This document shows positions 61,546 through 63,572 of a DNA stretch of 63,572 nt, one piece after another. The translations under genes were made by a program, and so were the position numbers. The number at the start of each line of letters is the position of its first letter. The stretch's first letter is position 1. The stretch spans positions 1 to 63,572 of the forward strand of contig JAEUUV010000120.1 of the NCBI GenBank assembly GCA_016787285.1, in the 5' to 3' direction. Under the pieces are notes generated by a model. It ran no database searches and was not told where the DNA came from. It saw only the letters and a list, made by a program, of their open reading frames with translations. This stretch comes from Saprospiraceae bacterium (GTDB lineage: Bacteria; Bacteroidota; Bacteroidia; Chitinophagales; Saprospiraceae).

Positions 61546-62610
61546 ATGAACAAGGTTAAATTCAGTAACAAAAGTAGTGTGAGCGCCTTTTTGATTGCGT
61601 GCTGCACAATTTTCTTTTCTCCACTCCACGCCCAATACGACGACCTGCTGCGCAAAAACCGCTATACCTGGGTGGCGGAGTACACCGCCGACTACGAACT
61701 GAACCCGTTGTACAGCGAAACCGTGGAGTCGGAAATGAACCTGACACAAGTCATTCATCTTGGAAATGAAGCAAAACAAAACGGACTTTATCACGACCTG
61801 AACCTGAAATACTACCTGAGCGATGTCCTCCTGCCTGCGTTGCGCAGCGGCGCTTTTGCCTGCTACGCCGATGAACATCTGACCCAATTACTCGCTTCAA
61901 GCCAGATTGAAAAACGCCTGACACATTCGGACACCGTTGCATCATTTGATCCCCCCGGAGGGAAAGCCATCGTCGTCAATGATTTGCGCCCGGAAGAAAT
62001 TGACCTGTTCCGCATCCGGCAAGTGTTCTACTTTGATCGCCGCAAAAAACAATTCGGCGCACGGCTACTGGCCGTCGCCCCACTGTTGAACAAGACCGAC
62101 GACGAAGGGAAAGTGACCGAACGAGCGCCGCTGCTCTGGATAAAAATCCCCCCGAAAGACAACTGTGAGGTCGGCAAAATCGCCCGGAACGCCAACTACG
62201 CCGTGCAGACGTTCATGCGCGGCAATACCCCGGAAGCGGAGGATATGAAAACCGGAAAAGGAAACCTCGATCTGAAAAAATGGACCTTTTCGGAAGTGCA
62301 TAAGCCGTCCCATAAAAATCTTTCCTCAGACACCTACGACGTGCTCGGACAGAAGGTGTTGCAAAGCCGGATTTATACCACAGACACCGTAATCGTTTAC
62401 GATCCAGTTGATTATGCTGAAACAGTGCGGGTCGTGGAAAACAACGCCATTGACCGTGTCGAAAAAATCCGTTTCGTCCAAAACTGGTACTACGACGAGC
62501 GCCGGCACCGGCTCGCCATGCAGGTGGTGGCGGTGGCGCCTATGGCCGCCGTCCGGGATTCGGAAGGCAACCTGCGGTACCACAAGCCACTGTTTTACAG
62601 TAAGTACTAA
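61546..62610 (+). CDS. GldN-like secreted protein (type IX secretion)
   Basis: After a signal peptide (SAFLIACCTIFFSPLHAQ), the 354-residue protein carries two copies of a GldN-type unit: RIRQVFYFDRRKKQFGARLL..APLLNK...LLWIKIP (about 170-225) and RFVQNWYYDERRHRLAMQVV..APM..RDSEGNLRYHKPLFY (about 310-354). GldN/PorN is a periplasmic T9SS core protein, normally after gldK, gldL and gldM; those are absent here, so this may be a paralogue. It starts 4 bases from the divergent HNH gene, so its promoter must lie inside the HNH coding region. Confidence 0.7.
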   Translation: MNKVKFSNKSSVSAFLIACCTIFFSPLHAQYDDLLRKNRYTWVAEYTADYELNPLYSETVESEMNLTQVIHLGNEAKQNGLYHDLNLKYYLSDVLLPALRSGAFACYADEHLTQLLASSQIEKRLTHSDTVASFDPPGGKAIVVNDLRPEEIDLFRIRQVFYFDRRKKQFGARLLAVAPLLNKTDDEGKVTERAPLLWIKIPPKDNCEVGKIARNANYAVQTFMRGNTPEAEDMKTGKGNLDLKKWTFSEVHKPSHKNLSSDTYDVLGQKVLQSRIYTTDTVIVYDPVDYAETVRVVENNAIDRVEKIRFVQNWYYDERRHRLAMQVVAVAPMAAVRDSEGNLRYHKPLFYSKY

Positions 62611-62618
62611 ATAGTTGG

Positions 62619-63572
62619 CTACTTCAGCAAATCCCAGTAGTCCTGCCCTACTCCGAAGCCCATTGCCTGCGCTTTTTCAGCACTTTCCCGGGCTTTGGTT
62701 TTGTCGCCCAGCATGAGGTAGCAACGGGAGCGGTTGAGCCAGGTTTCCCCCTTCATCGGGTCAATGGCAAGCGCCTTTTCAAAATCGGCCAACGCTTCGC
62801 GGTACATGCGCTTGCCGTTGAACAGCGCTGTTCCGCGGCCATTGAGCGCATCGGCATCGTTGGGGCTAAGTTCGAGTGCGCGGTTGAAATCGGTCAGCGC
62901 CTCGTCGTAGCGCTTGAGCCGCTGGTTGGCTGTGGCCCGAATGACATAGCCTTTCGGGTCCTCAGGTTTGAGTTTTATAATGTTATCGGCGTCGGGTACG
63001 GCGGCTTCCGGGCGCCCCAGTCGGATATTAGCCAGACTTCGAATGTCGAGCGAGGCATAGTGTCCGGGGTTGTGCGTCAGGGCAGTATCGCAGTCGGCAA
63101 CAGCCTTTTCCATCAGGGCTGAGTATTGTGTGGGATTGGTCGTTTTCTGTGCTTCCTGGTAGTAGAAATTGGCCCGGTTGGAGCGTGGCACCCAGGCCCA
63201 GGGATACTGCCGGATGACGTTCGTCCAGAGCGTTTCGGTGCTTTTCCAGGTCTGAATATAGCGGCTGGATAGTAAGCCCAAAACAACTGCAGCGAGCAGC
63301 AGCAGGCCCTGTTTTAGCACGGTTGCATATTTGGAAGGCACTTTTTCCGCAACGAGCATGGCCAGCGCAAACGCCAATCCGATGTAGGGCACATACGTGT
63401 AGCGCTCGCCGAGGATGGTATTGCCGATGGCAATGAATTGCACCACCAGAATAATGTTGATCAGGTAAAACAGCAGCCCGAACGTCAGGACTTTATTTTT
63501 CCGAAAGTACCAGGCTGCGAAAAGTGCGAGCAGGAGCAATGCGGGTGCTATCGTCAGTTCCATCCCCCATGC
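62619..63572 (-). CDS. TPR membrane protein, N terminus outside the window
   Basis: The visible part starts with two to four hydrophobic segments (LLLLALFAAWYF, LTFGLLFYLINIILVVQFIA, YIGLAFALAMLVA, GLLLLAAVVLGLL) including GERYTYVPYIGL, and continues with about four TPR units (YVIRATANQRLKRYDEALTD, LNGRGTALFNGKRMYREALAD, WLNRSRCYLMLGDKTKA). This is the C-terminal half of a TMTC-like membrane protein with a TPR tail. The frame stays open past the window end, so the start is not seen. Some relatives act in protein O-mannosylation, but this cannot be inferred for this one. Confidence 0.82.
   Translation of the reverse strand, partial: AWGMELTIAPALLLLALFAAWYFRKNKVLTFGLLFYLINIILVVQFIAIGNTILGERYTYVPYIGLAFALAMLVAEKVPSKYATVLKQGLLLLAAVVLGLLSSRYIQTWKSTETLWTNVIRQYPWAWVPRSNRANFYYQEAQKTTNPTQYSALMEKAVADCDTALTHNPGHYASLDIRSLANIRLGRPEAAVPDADNIIKLKPEDPKGYVIRATANQRLKRYDEALTDFNRALELSPNDADALNGRGTALFNGKRMYREALADFEKALAIDPMKGETWLNRSRCYLMLGDKTKARESAEKAQAMGFGVGQDYWDLLK

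Overview
The window is chromosomal DNA from a member of the Bacteroidota, most likely a Saprospiria-type lineage (Lewinella/Haliscomenobacter relatives); this lineage call is inference. Evidence: nearly every readable promoter has the Bacteroidota sigma-A -7 element TAnnTTTG, there are type IX secretion (T9SS) parts (PorT next to UbiE, a GldN-like protein, a large protein with a T9SS sorting tail), the bacillithiol enzyme BshC, and several families largely confined to this phylum. Coding density is high and most genes are housekeeping.

Layout. 1-500: two tRNAs (Pro, Ser) on the minus strand with clear terminators. 0.5-2.5 kb: dnaA and a 540-base upstream region with an AT-rich stretch and a perfect DnaA box. 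2.5-4.7 kb: small conserved genes, an IscA-type Fe-S protein, mnmD, a DUF1573 lipoprotein-like protein. 4.9-11.2 kb: a minus-strand block with an HlyD adaptor, a C39-peptidase ABC exporter and two secreted SGNH hydrolases. 11.3-18.2 kb: nspC, a 44-residue membrane protein, a POT peptide transporter, msrB, a DUF4407 protein, mobA and a coiled-coil protein. 18.2-32.5 kb: TamB, an ABC-F ATPase, DUF4230 and other poorly known proteins, a CBS protein, and a FG-GAP/UnbV protein with a T9SS tail. 32.6-36.6 kb: gyrA-pyrR-pyrB. 36.8-45.9 kb: a glycosyltransferase, a RibB with a degenerate RibA half, a repeat-rich intergenic region, ubiE-porT, dnaG, a Uma2 protein, rnz and xylA. 45.9-58.4 kb: acyltransferase, aminotransferase-accC-glycosyltransferase operon, bshC, arginine decarboxylase, exonuclease, glycosyltransferase, sugar-phosphate isomerase, methyltransferase and a DUF72 gene broken by a nonsense codon. 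58.4-63.6 kb: ppk1, tRNA-Gly, an intron-containing tRNA-Leu, an HNH endonuclease, a GldN-like gene and a truncated TPR membrane protein.

The most striking item is the tRNA-Leu(UAA) gene at 60746-61065. Its anticodon is split after U34 by a 236-base group I intron whose P, Q, R and S elements closely resemble those of the cyanobacterial/plastid tRNA-Leu introns. A free-standing HNH endonuclease gene of clearly lower G+C abuts the 3' end of this tRNA on the opposite strand and is squeezed to within 4 bases of the next gene. Other notable signals are a 15 x 8-bp tandem array with nested palindromes next to the ubiE promoter, two palindromes lying in frame inside protein genes, a RibA half that has lost all its zinc cysteines, three genes whose promoters sit 4 bases from the ATG (leaderless), and a promoter-terminator interval with no ORF that may be a small RNA.
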